Shown here: one piece after another, positions 1-10,378 of the stretch
How positions within the stretch are numbered: the first letter of the stretch is position 1
Layout: each line of letters opens with the position of its first letter
Origin: DATLGB01 sp963726825
GTDB taxonomy: Bacteria > Actinomycetota > Thermoleophilia > Solirubrobacterales > Solirubrobacteraceae
Length of the DNA: 64,000 nucleotides
Direction of reading: 5' to 3'
NCBI GenBank assembly: GCA_963726825.1
Contig: CAVSDT010000002.1
Location: forward strand, 806,001 to 870,000
The notes under the pieces: generated by a model
Database searches by the model: none
What the model saw: only the letters and a program-made list of their open reading frames with translations
What the model was told of the DNA's origin: nothing
Position numbers and translations under genes: made by a program

Positions 1-1
1 G

Positions 2-862
2 ATCGTCACCGCCCGCGCGGCCACCGGCCACAGCAAGGTGCTCGTCGCCCGCGGCTCCTACCACGGCATCGCCGGCTGGTCGCTCGGGCCCGACGCCGTC
101 GGGATGACGCCGCAGGACCACGCCAACACGATCTTCTACGACTACAACGACCTCGAGTCCGCCGCGGCCGCCGTGACGCTGGCGGGCGGGGACGTCGCCG
201 CGATCGTCGCCACGCCGATCCGCCACGACATCTTCCGCGACCTCGAGCTGCCCGACCCCGAGTTCGCCCGCGGCCTGCGCGCGCTGTGCGACCGCACCGG
301 CGCGGCCCTCGTGCTCGACGACGTCCGCTGCGGACTGCGCCTGAGCACCCACGGCAGCTGGGAGGCGCTCGGGGTGCGTCCCGACCTCAGCGCCTGGAGC
401 AAGTCGCTGGCCAACGGCCACGCGCTCGCGGCGCTGCTCGGCAGCGACGCCATGCGCGACGCCGCCACCCGCGTGACGGCGACCGGCTCGTTCTGGTGCG
501 CCGGCGCCCCGATGGCCGGCGCCATGGCGACCCTCGACGTGCTCGAGCGCGACGACGGCATCGCCGCCATGCGCGCCGCCGGCCTGCGGCTGCAGGACGG
601 CCTGCGCGAGCAGGCGCTCGCCCACGGGCTGCAGGTGACGGTGTCGGGCCCGCCGCAGCTGCCGTTCATGACCTTCGCCGACGACCCGGCGTTCGAGAAG
701 GCCATCGCGTTCTCCGGCGCCGCCGCGCGCAACGGCGTCTACCTCCATCCCGTGCACAACTGGTTCGTCTCCACCGCGCACGACGACGGCGTGATCGACC
801 AGGCGCTGGTCGGCACCGACGCCGCGTTCGGCGCCGTGGCCGCCGCGTTCGGTCAGGGCTGA
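2..862 (+). CDS. class III PLP-dependent aminotransferase (5' end outside window)
   Basis: The gene is already open at the left edge, and about 286 residues of its C-terminal part are visible. It is a fold-type I, class III aminotransferase or aminomutase, seen from ARGSYHG near the visible start, DDVRCGLR (the Asp that contacts the pyridine nitrogen), and SKSLANGHALAAL holding the Schiff-base lysine around base 401. The family includes glutamate-1-semialdehyde aminomutases and omega-transaminases. The lysine motif is unlike the GKIIGGG form I recall for true HemL, and the neighbours are catabolic, so a heme-pathway role is unlikely. It lies 4 bp before the aldolase gene and is the first visible gene of a long operon. 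The amino donor and substrate cannot be read from the sequence. Confidence 0.85.
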   Translation: MVTARAATGHSKVLVARGSYHGIAGWSLGPDAVGMTPQDHANTIFYDYNDLESAAAAVTLAGGDVAAIVATPIRHDIFRDLELPDPEFARGLRALCDRTGAALVLDDVRCGLRLSTHGSWEALGVRPDLSAWSKSLANGHALAALLGSDAMRDAATRVTATGSFWCAGAPMAGAMATLDVLERDDGIAAMRAAGLRLQDGLREQALAHGLQVTVSGPPQLPFMTFADDPAFEKAIAFSGAAARNGVYLHPVHNWFVSTAHDDGVIDQALVGTDAAFGAVAAAFGQG

Positions 863-866
863 CGGC

Positions 867-1535
867 ATGGGCGCCGACCCCTTCACCCGCGCGGAACGCG
901 AGTCGCTCGTGGCCGCCGCGGCGGCGATCGCGGCAAGCGGCTCCGTCGTCGGCTCGGCCGGCAACCTCTCCCTCCGCCGCGACGACCGCCTGCTGGTGAC
1001 CCCGCGTCGAGCCCGGCTCGGCGCGGTGGACCCCGGCTCCTGCGTCGCCGTGGCCATCGCCGACGGCGCAGTGCTCCACGCCGCCGAGGGGACCGAGCCG
1101 TCCTCGGAGACCCCCCTGCACCGCGCGGTCTACGCGGCGCTGCCGGACGCCGGCGCGATCGTGCACACCCATTCGCACTTCGCCACGGTGCTCTCGACGC
1201 TCGTCGCCGAGATCCCCGCGGTGCACTACGTGACCGCCGGCTTCGGCGGGCCGGTGCGGGTCGCGCCGTACGCGACCTTCGGCTCCCAGGCGCTCGCCGA
1301 CAACGTCGTCGCCGCCCTGGCGGGCCGCAGCGCCGCGTTGATGGCCAACCACGGCGCCGTCGCCACCGGCGCGACGATCGAGCTCGCGCTCGAGCAGGCC
1401 CAGCAGCTCGAGTGGCTGGCGTCCGTCGCCTGGCACGCGCTCGTCTACGGGTCACCGTCGGTGCTCGGCTCCGACGACCTGGACGCGGTCGCCGAGCAGA
1501 GCCGCACCCTGCGCTACGGGCTGGCGGCCGCATGA
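867..1535 (+). CDS. class II aldolase/adducin family protein
   Basis: A 222-residue zinc-dependent class II aldolase of the fuculose-1-phosphate aldolase (FucA) type, which cleaves a phosphorylated sugar between C3 and C4 into dihydroxyacetone phosphate and an aldehyde. The phosphate-binding SAGNLSLR lies at residues 30-37. The catalytic Glu is in SSETPLH (about residue 81). The zinc ligands are the two histidines of VHTHSH (about 100 and 102) and the His of MANHGAV (about 162). All expected residues are present, so the enzyme should be active. The stop overlaps the next start (ATGA), so it is translationally coupled to the PfkB kinase. That pairing suggests kinase then aldolase acting on one substrate. 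Whether this is fuculose, ribulose or a deoxy-sugar derivative is open. Confidence 0.88.
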   Translation: MGADPFTRAERESLVAAAAAIAASGSVVGSAGNLSLRRDDRLLVTPRRARLGAVDPGSCVAVAIADGAVLHAAEGTEPSSETPLHRAVYAALPDAGAIVHTHSHFATVLSTLVAEIPAVHYVTAGFGGPVRVAPYATFGSQALADNVVAALAGRSAALMANHGAVATGATIELALEQAQQLEWLASVAWHALVYGSPSVLGSDDLDAVAEQSRTLRYGLAAA

Positions 1536-2527
1536 TCGCGACGCAGGAGCAGCTGGAGGCGTTGCGCGCCGCCCGCACCCGCGTCGCCTGCCTCGGCGTC
1601 TACGTCGTCGACGTCCTCGGCCGGCCGGTGAGCGAGCTGCCCGTCGGCCAGCGTGCGCTGATCCTCGACGAGATCCGCATGACCGCTGCGGGGACCGGCG
1701 GTGGGACCGCCGTCGACCTCGCGCGCCTCGGCGCCGAGGTGCTGGCGGTCGGCGTCATCGGGGACGACCGCATCGGCGACTTCCTCCTGGCCCTGCTCGC
1801 CGCGGAGGGCATCGACACGAGCGTGATGGTCCGCCGCCCGGGGGTGCAGACCTCCGCGACGATGCTGCCGATCCATCCCGACGGCAGCCGCCCGGCCTTC
1901 CACGTCCCGGGCGCGTACGCGACGCTGACGACCGAGGACCTGCTGTGTCCGGCGATCGAGGCGTGCGACGTCCTGCACGTCGGCGGCCTCGGCGCCCTGC
2001 CGGCGTTCGACGGCGCGCCGTGTGCGGCCGTCCTGCGCGAGGCCAAGGCGGTCGGGATGACCGTCACCGCGGACTGCCTGGGCGTCAAGCGCGACGACGC
2101 GCTCGAGGTCCTGCGCCCGAGCCTGCCGCACGTGGACGTCTTCATGCCCAACGACGGGGAGGCGCTCGAGCTGACCGGCGCCGCCGACGTCGCCACCGCC
2201 GCACGGACCCTCCTCGAGCTCGGCCCGGGCGCGGTGATCGTCAAGCGCGGCGGTGACGGCGCCCTGCTCGTCGACGCCGACGGCGAGCGGTCCGTGGCCG
2301 CCTTCGACGCCCCCGTCGTCGACACCACCGGCTGCGGCGACGCGTTCTGCGCCGGCACGATCGTCGCCCTCGCGGCCGGCTGGCCGCTCGACCGTGCCGC
2401 CGAGCTCGGCGCGGCCGCCGGCGCGCTGAACCTCCGCGCGCTGGGCTCGGACGCGGGCGCCGCCGACCTCGAGGAGGCGCTCGCCTTCCTCGCCACCGCG
2501 CCCCGCCGCGAACCGGTCCGGGCCTAG
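1532..2527 (+). CDS. PfkB-family carbohydrate kinase
   Basis: A 331-residue ribokinase-fold kinase that transfers phosphate from ATP to a sugar or nucleoside-like substrate. The C-terminal PfkB signature DTTGCGDAF is clear, with the catalytic base Asp near residue 270. The usual GAGD is GCGD here. An N-terminal GGGTAVDLARLG segment matches the substrate-binding side of the family. The start is the ATG overlapping the aldolase stop, because the upstream in-frame extension only reads through the aldolase gene. The kinase is placed to phosphorylate the substrate before aldol cleavage. Specificity within the family (fructose, ribose, nucleoside, ketogluconate) cannot be read from the sequence. 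Confidence 0.88.
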   Translation: MIATQEQLEALRAARTRVACLGVYVVDVLGRPVSELPVGQRALILDEIRMTAAGTGGGTAVDLARLGAEVLAVGVIGDDRIGDFLLALLAAEGIDTSVMVRRPGVQTSATMLPIHPDGSRPAFHVPGAYATLTTEDLLCPAIEACDVLHVGGLGALPAFDGAPCAAVLREAKAVGMTVTADCLGVKRDDALEVLRPSLPHVDVFMPNDGEALELTGAADVATAARTLLELGPGAVIVKRGGDGALLVDADGERSVAAFDAPVVDTTGCGDAFCAGTIVALAAGWPLDRAAELGAAAGALNLRALGSDAGAADLEEALAFLATAPRREPVRA

Positions 2528-2530
2528 CCG

Positions 2531-3157
2531 ATGCCGAAGATCGTCGACCACGACGCGCGCCGCGAGGAGCTGCTGTCGGCCGTCTCGCGCGTGATCGTGC
2601 GCGACGGCCTGGACCGCGCGACCGTCCGCTCGATCGCGAAGGAGACGGGCTACAGCCCGGGCGTCCTCGCGCACTACTTCGTCGACAAGGACGACATCCT
2701 CACCTCGGCCCTGCGGCTCGCGCACGAGCGGATCACCGCCCGCTGGGAGGAGAAGCTCGCCGACACCACCGGGATGGAGGCGCTGCGCGAGCTCGTGCTC
2801 GACAACCTCCCGCTCGACGACGAGCGCGAGCGCGAGACCCGGCTGCTGATGAACTACTGGAGCCGCACGCTGCGCACCGACGAGGACGGCACGGCGACGT
2901 CGCAGAGCTGGCGCCGTGGCCCGCGCCTGCTCGACCGTCTCGCCGCGCACGTCGCCGAGGCCCAGGCCGCCGGCGAGATCGCCGCCACCGAGCAGGCCGT
3001 CGAGGTCGCCGAGCAGCTGCTCGCGCTGATCGACGGCCTGTCGCTCCACGCCTTGCTCGACCCTCAGCGGGTCACCCGTGAGCGCCAGCTCGCACTCGCC
3101 ACCCAGGAGCTCGACCGCCTCGCGGCCGCGCGCACACAAGGAGACGCTCATGCGTAG
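2531..3157 (+). CDS. TetR-family transcriptional regulator
   Basis: A 208-residue TetR-type repressor. The N-terminal helix-turn-helix spans about residues 10-55, with RDGLDRATVRSIAKETGYSP then GVLAHYFVDKDDIL, the standard recognition-helix region followed by the conserved YF. The C-terminal ligand domain resembles the BetI-like TetR_C group (GLSLHALLDP near the end). It sits inside the operon, 3 bp after the kinase, and its last 8 bases overlap the start of the binding-protein gene, so it is expressed with the genes it probably controls. A local ligand, perhaps the transported substrate or its phosphate, is the likely effector (inference). Confidence 0.88.
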   Translation: MPKIVDHDARREELLSAVSRVIVRDGLDRATVRSIAKETGYSPGVLAHYFVDKDDILTSALRLAHERITARWEEKLADTTGMEALRELVLDNLPLDDERERETRLLMNYWSRTLRTDEDGTATSQSWRRGPRLLDRLAAHVAEAQAAGEIAATEQAVEVAEQLLALIDGLSLHALLDPQRVTRERQLALATQELDRLAAARTQGDAHA

Positions 3158-4784
3158 AAGTCGGTTCGCGGCCGCAGGCGCCCTGTGCGCCATCGCCGGT
3201 CTGGTCGGATGCGGAGGCTCGGGGGGCTCCGGTGGGGGCGACAAGGCCGACCTGAAGTCGGCCACCAGCGGGGAGGTCGCCGCCGCGTGCCAGGGCGACC
3301 CCGTCAAGGGCGGCACGCTCGTCTACGAGCGCCAGTCCCAGACGCAGTCGCTGGACCCGATCAACCTGCGCAACGGCAACGGCGACATCTTCGCCACCGA
3401 GCTGATCTTCAACGGCCTCACGCGCTCGGACCCGACAGGCAAGACCGACGACCTGGTCGGCGGCGTGTCGGACAAGTGGACGGTCTCCGAGGACGGCAAG
3501 ACCTACCGGTTCCACATCCGCGACGGCATCAAGTTCTCCAACGGCACCCCCGTCACCCCCGAGGACGTCAAGTTCACGCTGGACCGCTTCGGCGACCCGA
3601 AGATCAACCAGGTCCTGTCGGTCGTCGCCGGCGGCTACGGCTCGTCGAAGGTGATCGACGAGTCCACGGTCGAGGTCAAGCTCACCCAGCCGGTCGCGTC
3701 CTTCCTCTACAACATCTCGATCTTCCCGGCCTTCATCGTGCCGAAGAAGCTCGTGGAGGAGCAGGGCAACGCGTTCTTCAAGAAGCCCGTCGGCACCGGG
3801 CCCTACCGCGTGAAGTCCTTCACCCGCGGCTCCAACATCGTCTTCGAGCCCAACCCGTACTACTGGGAGCAGGGCAAGCCGTACCTCGACGAGATCAAGT
3901 TCGCGTTCGCGACGGACTCCAACACCCGCGTGCTGGCGGTCAAGAACGGCGAGGCGCAGATCGCCGACGGCGTCCCGTTCTCCCAGATCAACGACCTGAC
4001 CAAGGACGACAGCGTCAAGCTGCAGTCGGTCGAGGTGCCGCTGTTCATCGGCCTGTGGCTCAACCACGACAAGGCCCCGCTGGCGGACAAGAACGTGCGC
4101 CAGGCGATGCAGTACGCGCTCAACCGCACCGAGATCAACGACGGCATCTTCCGCGGCGTCGGCACCATCCCCAACTCCGTCCTGCCGCCGCTGAAGTACG
4201 ACGCGCCCCTGTCGGACCTCCCGCCCTACGACTACGACGTCGCGAAGGCGAAGGAGCTCATGAAGGCGTCGAAGTTCGCCGACGGCTTCAAGCTCACGCT
4301 GCAGTACCCGTCGGGCTATGACTACTACAAGCAGCTCGCGCTGCTGATGCAGCAGCAGTACAAGGCGATCGGCATCGACCTCAAGCTCACCGAGCTCGAT
4401 CCGGCGGAGGTGACCAACCGCTTCAACAACGAGGAGTACGACATCACCTTCCCGTACGCCCAGTTCACGAGCGACGTGGTGGTGCCGGACGAGTACGCGA
4501 CGTTCCTGACCGACTCCGACGACATCGACGGGTTCTTCTCCAACTGGAAGGACCTCGCCATCCGCAAGCAGGTGCAGGAGTTCACCTCCACGCCGGACGA
4601 GGCCAAGCGGGCCCAGCTGTGGCCGCAGATCCAGAAGGCGCTCCTGGAGGAGAGCCCGGTCATCAACGTGATGAACGTGCCCTACGTCAACGTGCACCGC
4701 AAGGACGTGTGCGCCACGACGGTCAACGCCCTCGGGGCCGATCACCTCGAGAACACCTGGATCGCCGCCGGCGAGGGCAAGTAG
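3150..4784 (+). CDS. ABC transporter substrate-binding lipoprotein, family 5
   Basis: A 544-residue extracellular solute-binding protein of the SBP_bac_5 type, which captures oligopeptides, nickel, opines or sugars. Translation should begin at the ATG preceded by AAGGAG, which gives a short basic N-terminus, a hydrophobic stretch and the lipobox LVGC with the lipidated Cys at residue 21, followed by a Gly/Ser linker. A longer in-frame start 72 bases upstream would bury the signal peptide and overlap TetR heavily. The family's conserved segments are visible: LIFNGLTRSD, RDGIKFSNGTPVTPEDV and VGTGPYRVKSF. It is the receptor of the permease/ATPase genes that follow after an 18-bp gap. Confidence 0.93.
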   Translation: MRRSRFAAAGALCAIAGLVGCGGSGGSGGGDKADLKSATSGEVAAACQGDPVKGGTLVYERQSQTQSLDPINLRNGNGDIFATELIFNGLTRSDPTGKTDDLVGGVSDKWTVSEDGKTYRFHIRDGIKFSNGTPVTPEDVKFTLDRFGDPKINQVLSVVAGGYGSSKVIDESTVEVKLTQPVASFLYNISIFPAFIVPKKLVEEQGNAFFKKPVGTGPYRVKSFTRGSNIVFEPNPYYWEQGKPYLDEIKFAFATDSNTRVLAVKNGEAQIADGVPFSQINDLTKDDSVKLQSVEVPLFIGLWLNHDKAPLADKNVRQAMQYALNRTEINDGIFRGVGTIPNSVLPPLKYDAPLSDLPPYDYDVAKAKELMKASKFADGFKLTLQYPSGYDYYKQLALLMQQQYKAIGIDLKLTELDPAEVTNRFNNEEYDITFPYAQFTSDVVVPDEYATFLTDSDDIDGFFSNWKDLAIRKQVQEFTSTPDEAKRAQLWPQIQKALLEESPVINVMNVPYVNVHRKDVCATTVNALGADHLENTWIAAGEGK

Positions 4785-4802
4785 CACAGGGGATCCGGGG
4801 CC

Positions 4803-5750
4803 GTGGCGCGCTACCTGCTCCAACGCCTGTCACTGGCCCTGGTGGTGCTGGTCGGCCTCGCGATCGTCACGTTCGCGCTCGTGCACCTCGTCCCGGGTGA
4901 TCCCGTCCGGATCACGCTGGGCAGCCGGGCGACGGAGGAGTCGGTCGCCGCGGCGACGAAGCAGCTGGGACTGGACCAGCCGTTGCTGGTCCAGTTCTGG
5001 AGCTTCGTCTCCGGCGCCGTCACGGGGGACCTCGGGACCTCGCTGACGTTCAACGCCCCGGTGTCTGAGATCGTCGGCGAGCGGATCGCGCCGAGCGCCC
5101 TGCTGATCGGCTACGGCCTGCTCGTCTCGCTGCTCGTCGGCGTCCCGCTCGCGATCCTCGCCGCGCTGCGGCCCAACGGGGCGCTGGACAACGTCATCCG
5201 CGTGGCGACGACGTTCACGTTCGCGATGCCGCAGTTCTGGCTCGGGCTGATGCTCGCGCTGATCTTCGGCCTCGCGCTCGGGCTGTTCCCCGTATCCGCG
5301 TCCGACTACGAGCCCAGCCTCGGCTGGGTGCTCGAGAAGCTGACGCTGCCGGCGCTGACCGTCGGGCTGCCGCTGGCCACGATCGTGCTGCGGACGCTGC
5401 GCTCGAGCCTGCTCGAGGTGCTGCAGACCGAGTACGTCGAGGCGGCGCGCTCGCGCGGTCTGAGCGAACGGCGGATCGTCATCCGCCACGCCCTGCGCAA
5501 CGCGATGATGGCGACGATCACCGTCGTCGGCGTCAACCTCGGGTTCCTGATCGGGCAGACGGTCGTCGTCGAGGTCATCTTCCAGATCCCCGGCGTCGGG
5601 TCGCTGCTGCTCCAAGGCGTCCTGCGGCGCGACTACGGGCTCGTGCAGGGGCTCGCGCTCCTGTCCGGCGCGGCCGTCGTGGTGATCAGCCTCCTCACGG
5701 ACCTGGCCCAGGCGGCCGCCGACCCGCGCGTGCGGCTGGCGCGCCGATGA
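4803..5750 (+). CDS. ABC transporter permease, DppB/OppB type
   Basis: A 315-residue inner-membrane permease with the N-terminal helix ending in VHLVPGDPV that is typical of DppB/OppB proteins. About six membrane spans follow. The cytoplasmic EAA loop (YVEAARSRGLSERRIVIRHA) docks onto the ATPases. It starts at a GTG, and its stop overlaps the next start (ATGA), so the two permeases are translationally coupled. It forms the translocation channel with the following permease for the solute delivered by the family 5 lipoprotein. Confidence 0.94.
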   Translation: MARYLLQRLSLALVVLVGLAIVTFALVHLVPGDPVRITLGSRATEESVAAATKQLGLDQPLLVQFWSFVSGAVTGDLGTSLTFNAPVSEIVGERIAPSALLIGYGLLVSLLVGVPLAILAALRPNGALDNVIRVATTFTFAMPQFWLGLMLALIFGLALGLFPVSASDYEPSLGWVLEKLTLPALTVGLPLATIVLRTLRSSLLEVLQTEYVEAARSRGLSERRIVIRHALRNAMMATITVVGVNLGFLIGQTVVVEVIFQIPGVGSLLLQGVLRRDYGLVQGLALLSGAAVVVISLLTDLAQAAADPRVRLARR

Positions 5751-6618
5751 GCACGCTCCCCGTCCCCCTGGAGGCCGTGTCGCGTCGCCGGCGGCTGCGC
5801 GGCGGCCTGCGCAGCCTGCCCGTGAGCGTGAGGATCGGCAGCGGGATCGTCGTCGTGCTCGCGCTCGCCGCCGTGCTCGGGCCGCTGCTCTCGCCGTACG
5901 GGCAGGACCAGCTCGACTACGCGAACCTCTCCGCCGCCCCGTCGCCGTCGCACCCGTTCGGCACCGACGACTCCGGCCGCGACGTCTTCACCCGCGCCCT
6001 GGCAGGCCTGCGCACCGACCTCGGCGTCGCCCTGCTGATCACCTACATCGCGGTCCCGATCGGCATCCTCGCCGGCGCCGCCGCAGGCTTCTTCGGCGGC
6101 TGGGTGGACGCCGTCATCTCCCGCGTCATCGACGTCGTGGTCGCGATCCCGTTCGTCGTGCTCGTGATCGCGATCGTCGCGATCGTCGGACCGGGCCTGA
6201 AGGGCGTGATGATCGGCGTGCCGCTCGCCGGCTGGGCGCTGTACGCGCGGCTGGCGCGGGCGGAGATGCTCGTGCTGCGCGAGCAGCCGTTCATGCTCGC
6301 CACCACGGCGCTGGGCTACACGCGCAAGCGGGCGATGTTCCGGCACGCGATCCCCAACCTCGTGCGGTCCTCGCTGATCTACTCGACGGTCGACCTGGTC
6401 GTGAACCTGCTGCTGCTCGCCAGCCTGTCCTACCTCGGGCTCGGCGCGCAGCCGGGCACGCCGTCGCTGGGCATGGTCATCGCCGACGGCCAGTCGACCC
6501 TGCTGGACGCCTGGTGGGTGGCGACGCTCCCGGGCCTGATGCTCGTGTTCTTCGGGGTGGGGGTCGGCCTGATCGGCGACGGCCTCTCCGACGGCAACCT
6601 GCGAGGAGGACGGACCTG

Positions 6619-6619
<1 letters not shown>
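5747..6619 (+). CDS. ABC transporter permease, DppC/OppC type
   Basis: A 290-residue permease of the DppC/OppC type. After a short cytoplasmic N-terminus and one span comes the family hallmark HPFGTDDSGRDVFTRALAG, then five further spans and the EAA loop (TALGYTRKRAMFRHAIPN). It overlaps the preceding permease by 4 bp and the following ATPase by 1 bp (TGATG). With DppB it makes the heterodimeric channel of the importer. Confidence 0.94.
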
Positions 6620-7634
<1,015 letters not shown>

Positions 7635-7638
<4 letters not shown>

Positions 7639-8471
7639 GCGAGGACCCGGTCCTGCGCGTCGAGGGCGTCGTGAAGACGTTCGGGTTGCGGCGCAGCCTG
7701 CTCGAGCGGCTCACCCGCACCGAGGTCGCGCCCCATCGTGCCGTCGACGACGTCTCCTTCACCCTGCGCCGCGGCGAGATCCTCGGCCTCGCCGGCGGGT
7801 CCGGCAGTGGCAAGACGACGCTCGCGCGCTGCGTGCTGCGGCTCGTCGAGCCCGACGCGGGGTCCGTCGTGCTCGGCGACACCGACGTGCTCGCCGCCTC
7901 CGGCGCCGAGCTGCGCGACCTGCGCCGGCGCATGCAGATGGTCTTCCAGGACCCGTACACGTCCTTGAACCCGCGCATGAGCGTGGGGGACGCGATCCTC
8001 GAGGCCGGCCGCGTCCACCGCCGGCCGGGGACCGAGGACGGCGAGGCGTTCGTCCGGGCCGCCCTCGAGCGCGTGCGGCTGTCGGCGACGTTCGCCGTGC
8101 GCCGGCCGCGCGAGCTCTCCGGCGGCCAGTCCCAGCGCGTCGCGATCGCGCGCGCGCTCGCCGTCGAGCCCGAGGTGCTGATCGCCGACGAGGCCGTCAG
8201 CGCGCTCGACGTGTCCGTGCAGGCCCAGCTGCTGAAGCTCCTCGTGCAGCTGCGCGACGAGGTCGGCGTCTCGATCCTCTTCGTCGCCCACCAGCTCGCG
8301 GTCCTCGCCGAGACCGCCGACCGCGTCGCGATCATGCACCAGGGCCGGGTCGTGGAGACGGGGGAGACCGCCGCCGTCTTCACCCACCCGCAGCACGCCT
8401 ACACCAAGGCCCTGCTGGACGCCCACCCGCGGGCGGACCCGCGCCTGCGTCCGCCCCGCGTGCCGGCATGA
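7635..8471 (+). CDS. ABC transporter ATP-binding protein, DppF/OppF type
   Basis: A 278-residue ATPase and partner of the preceding DppD-like subunit. The Walker A GGSGSGKTT starts near residue 54, the signature is LSGGQSQRV, and the Walker B LLIADEA-type strand reads VLIADEAVSALD, with Ala in place of the usual Pro. The switch His is within FVAHQ. The tail is short and lacks the Cys motif normally seen in DppF, so only one of the two ATPases could carry a cluster. The GTG start overlaps the previous stop and the stop overlaps the hydrolase start, so the importer and the enzyme downstream are coupled. Confidence 0.92.
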
Positions 8472-9385
8472 TCCAGACGGTCACCGGCCCGGTGGACCCG
8501 GCGACGCTCGGCTTCACGCTGCCGCACGAGCACGTCTTCCTCGACATGTGGTCCACCGACGGCGTCACGCACGTGGGCCAGCTGCCCGACGAGGACCTGC
8601 TCGCGGACGAGCTCGGCGCCTTCCGCGCGGCCGGCGGGACGTGCCTCGTGGACCAGACGCCGGGCGGCGCGGGCCGGCGCCCGCTCGCGCTGCGGGCGAT
8701 GGCCGAGCGCACGGGCCTGGCCATCGTGACCGGCTGCGGGTTCTACACCGAGCCGTTCTACCCGCCCGCCGCGAACCTCGCCCGGCGCAGCACCGCCGAC
8801 GTCGCCGCGGCGCTGATCGCCGAGATCGAGGACGGGCTCGACGGGACCGGCGTGCGGCCCGGCATCATCGGCGAGATCGGCGCCTCCCAGGGGTGGCTGA
8901 CCCCGCTGGAGGAGCGCGTGCACCGCGCGGCCGCCCGCGCCCAGGTCGCGACGGGCCTGCCGTTGGCCACCCACACGCTCCACCATGGCGCCGGCCGCGA
9001 GCAGCTGCGGGTGCTCGACGAGGAGGGCGTGGACCCCGCGCGCGTCTGCGTCGGGCACTGCGACACCTGGCCCGACCTCGACTACTGCCTCGAGGTCGCC
9101 CGCCGGGGCGCCTACGTCTCGATCGACAACCTCGGGCATCAGCTCGGCGACCACGAGGCCGTCGTGCTGCGCCTGATCGCCGACCTGGTCGAGCACGGCT
9201 GCGCGGAGCGCGTGCTCCTGTCACAGGACGTCGGCCAGATGCCCGAGCTGGCCTCCCGCGGCGGGCGCGGGTACGCCTACGTGGCGACCCAGGTGCTGCC
9301 GGCGCTGCGGGCGCTGGGGCTCGACGACGGAACGCTCGAGACGCTCACGAGCGCCAACCCGCGTCGCTGGCTGACCATCGCCTAG
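8468..9385 (+). CDS. phosphotriesterase-family metal-dependent hydrolase
   Basis: A 305-residue amidohydrolase-fold enzyme of the phosphotriesterase (PTE/PHP) family. The N-terminal HEH (about residues 20-22), GIIGEIG with the bridging Glu that replaces the carbamylated Lys in PHP-type members, LATHTLHHG and VGHCD with the metal histidines, and the Asp of LSQDVGQ make a complete binuclear metal site. Relatives include lactonases, some acting on phosphorylated sugar lactones, and N-acyl amino-acid hydrolases. It starts at the ATG overlapping the ATPase stop, although an open frame continues far upstream. Its stop shares CTAG with the convergent YihY gene. A lactone- or amide-opening step on the imported substrate is the likely role. 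Confidence 0.86.
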   Translation: MIQTVTGPVDPATLGFTLPHEHVFLDMWSTDGVTHVGQLPDEDLLADELGAFRAAGGTCLVDQTPGGAGRRPLALRAMAERTGLAIVTGCGFYTEPFYPPAANLARRSTADVAAALIAEIEDGLDGTGVRPGIIGEIGASQGWLTPLEERVHRAAARAQVATGLPLATHTLHHGAGREQLRVLDEEGVDPARVCVGHCDTWPDLDYCLEVARRGAYVSIDNLGHQLGDHEAVVLRLIADLVEHGCAERVLLSQDVGQMPELASRGGRGYAYVATQVLPALRALGLDDGTLETLTSANPRRWLTIA

Positions 9386-10332
9386 CCGTCGTCGTCGTCG
9401 TCGAAGGTGACGTCGACGCGCTCGAAGCCCTTCGTGCGCTCCTTGCGCGCCAGCCCCGTGTAGGCGCGCTCGTCCCCGCGGGTGAGCTCGACGTCATCGG
9501 TGAACGGCGTCAGCAGCGCGCGCGGGTGCAGGCCCTCGACGCGCACGACGTTGAGCTCGACGCACAGGACGACGACGAAGGACGCGAGGTAGAGGAACGC
9601 GAGCAGGCCGAGGACGAGGGCGAAGGTCCCGTTCGTCGCGCTCGAGCCCTGGACGACGTTCTGCACGTAGGCGGCGCCGAAGGACTGCAGCGCCTGCCAC
9701 GCGACGGCGGCGGTGATCGCGCCGGGGGCGACGTCGCGCACGCTCAGCGGCCGTGCCGCCGCGAAGCGGAACGCGACGACGAAGACGCCGGCGTTGAGCA
9801 GCACGGACGCACCGATCACGAGCGCGGGGACGACGGCGGCGGCCGTGGCGAGGGCGGTCAGGGCGGTCGTGGCGATCACCGAGAGGCCGACGATCAGCAG
9901 CAGCACGACGCTCAGCCCGCGCGACTTGAACGGGTTGGGACGGGAGTTGCGGGGCACGGCCCAGGCGACGTTCATCGCGTTCTGGATCGCGGTGGCGACC
10001 CCGAGGCCGCCGTAGAGCGAGCCGACGATGCCGATGACGACGCCCGTGGCGCCGCCCCCGATGACGTCGGGGGTCCCGAGGTCCGCGCCGATCACGGGGA
10101 ACTGCGACAGGGCGGAGTCGAGGATCTCCCGCTGCAGCGCGGGGTCGCCCTGGAGCACGAAGCCGAGGATCGTGGTGGACAGCAGCAGCAGCGGGAACAG
10201 CGAGACGAAGCCGTAGTAGGCGATCAGGGCGGCGAGGTAGCTCCCCTGGTCGTCGAAGAACTTGTACAGGACCGCCAGGGGGAAGCCGACAGCGGGGTGG
10301 CGGCGCTGGAAGGCGTCGAGGCGGGCGATCAC
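9382..10332 (-). CDS. YihY/BrkB-family inner-membrane protein (UPF0761)
   Basis: A 316-residue polytopic membrane protein of the YihY/BrkB (formerly 'ribonuclease BN') family, whose function is not settled. The family signature is the first span region with AALIAYYGFVSLFPLLLL, and about six hydrophobic segments are visible. The C-terminal tail is cytoplasmic, mixed-charge, and ends in a run of five Asp. The GTG start has a TAGGCC box ending 6 nt upstream, suggesting a leaderless transcript. It is convergent with the catabolic operon and shares the CTAG stop overlap, so it is not part of that pathway. Confidence 0.85.
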   Translation of the reverse strand: MIARLDAFQRRHPAVGFPLAVLYKFFDDQGSYLAALIAYYGFVSLFPLLLLSTTILGFVLQGDPALQREILDSALSQFPVIGADLGTPDVIGGGATGVVIGIVGSLYGGLGVATAIQNAMNVAWAVPRNSRPNPFKSRGLSVVLLLIVGLSVIATTALTALATAAAVVPALVIGASVLLNAGVFVVAFRFAAARPLSVRDVAPGAITAAVAWQALQSFGAAYVQNVVQGSSATNGTFALVLGLLAFLYLASFVVVLCVELNVVRVEGLHPRALLTPFTDDVELTRGDERAYTGLARKERTKGFERVDVTFDDDDDG

Positions 10333-10338
10333 GGGGGC

Positions 10339-10344
10339 GGCCTA
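10339..10344 (-). promoter_or_regulatory. -10 box of leaderless promoter (YihY gene)
   Basis: TAGGCC lies 6 nt before the GTG start, too close for a ribosome-binding leader. One of a recurrent pattern in this window. Confidence 0.35.
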
Positions 10345-10378
10345 CCCCGCCGCTGCCCCCTGCGGAACGGCGGCGGCG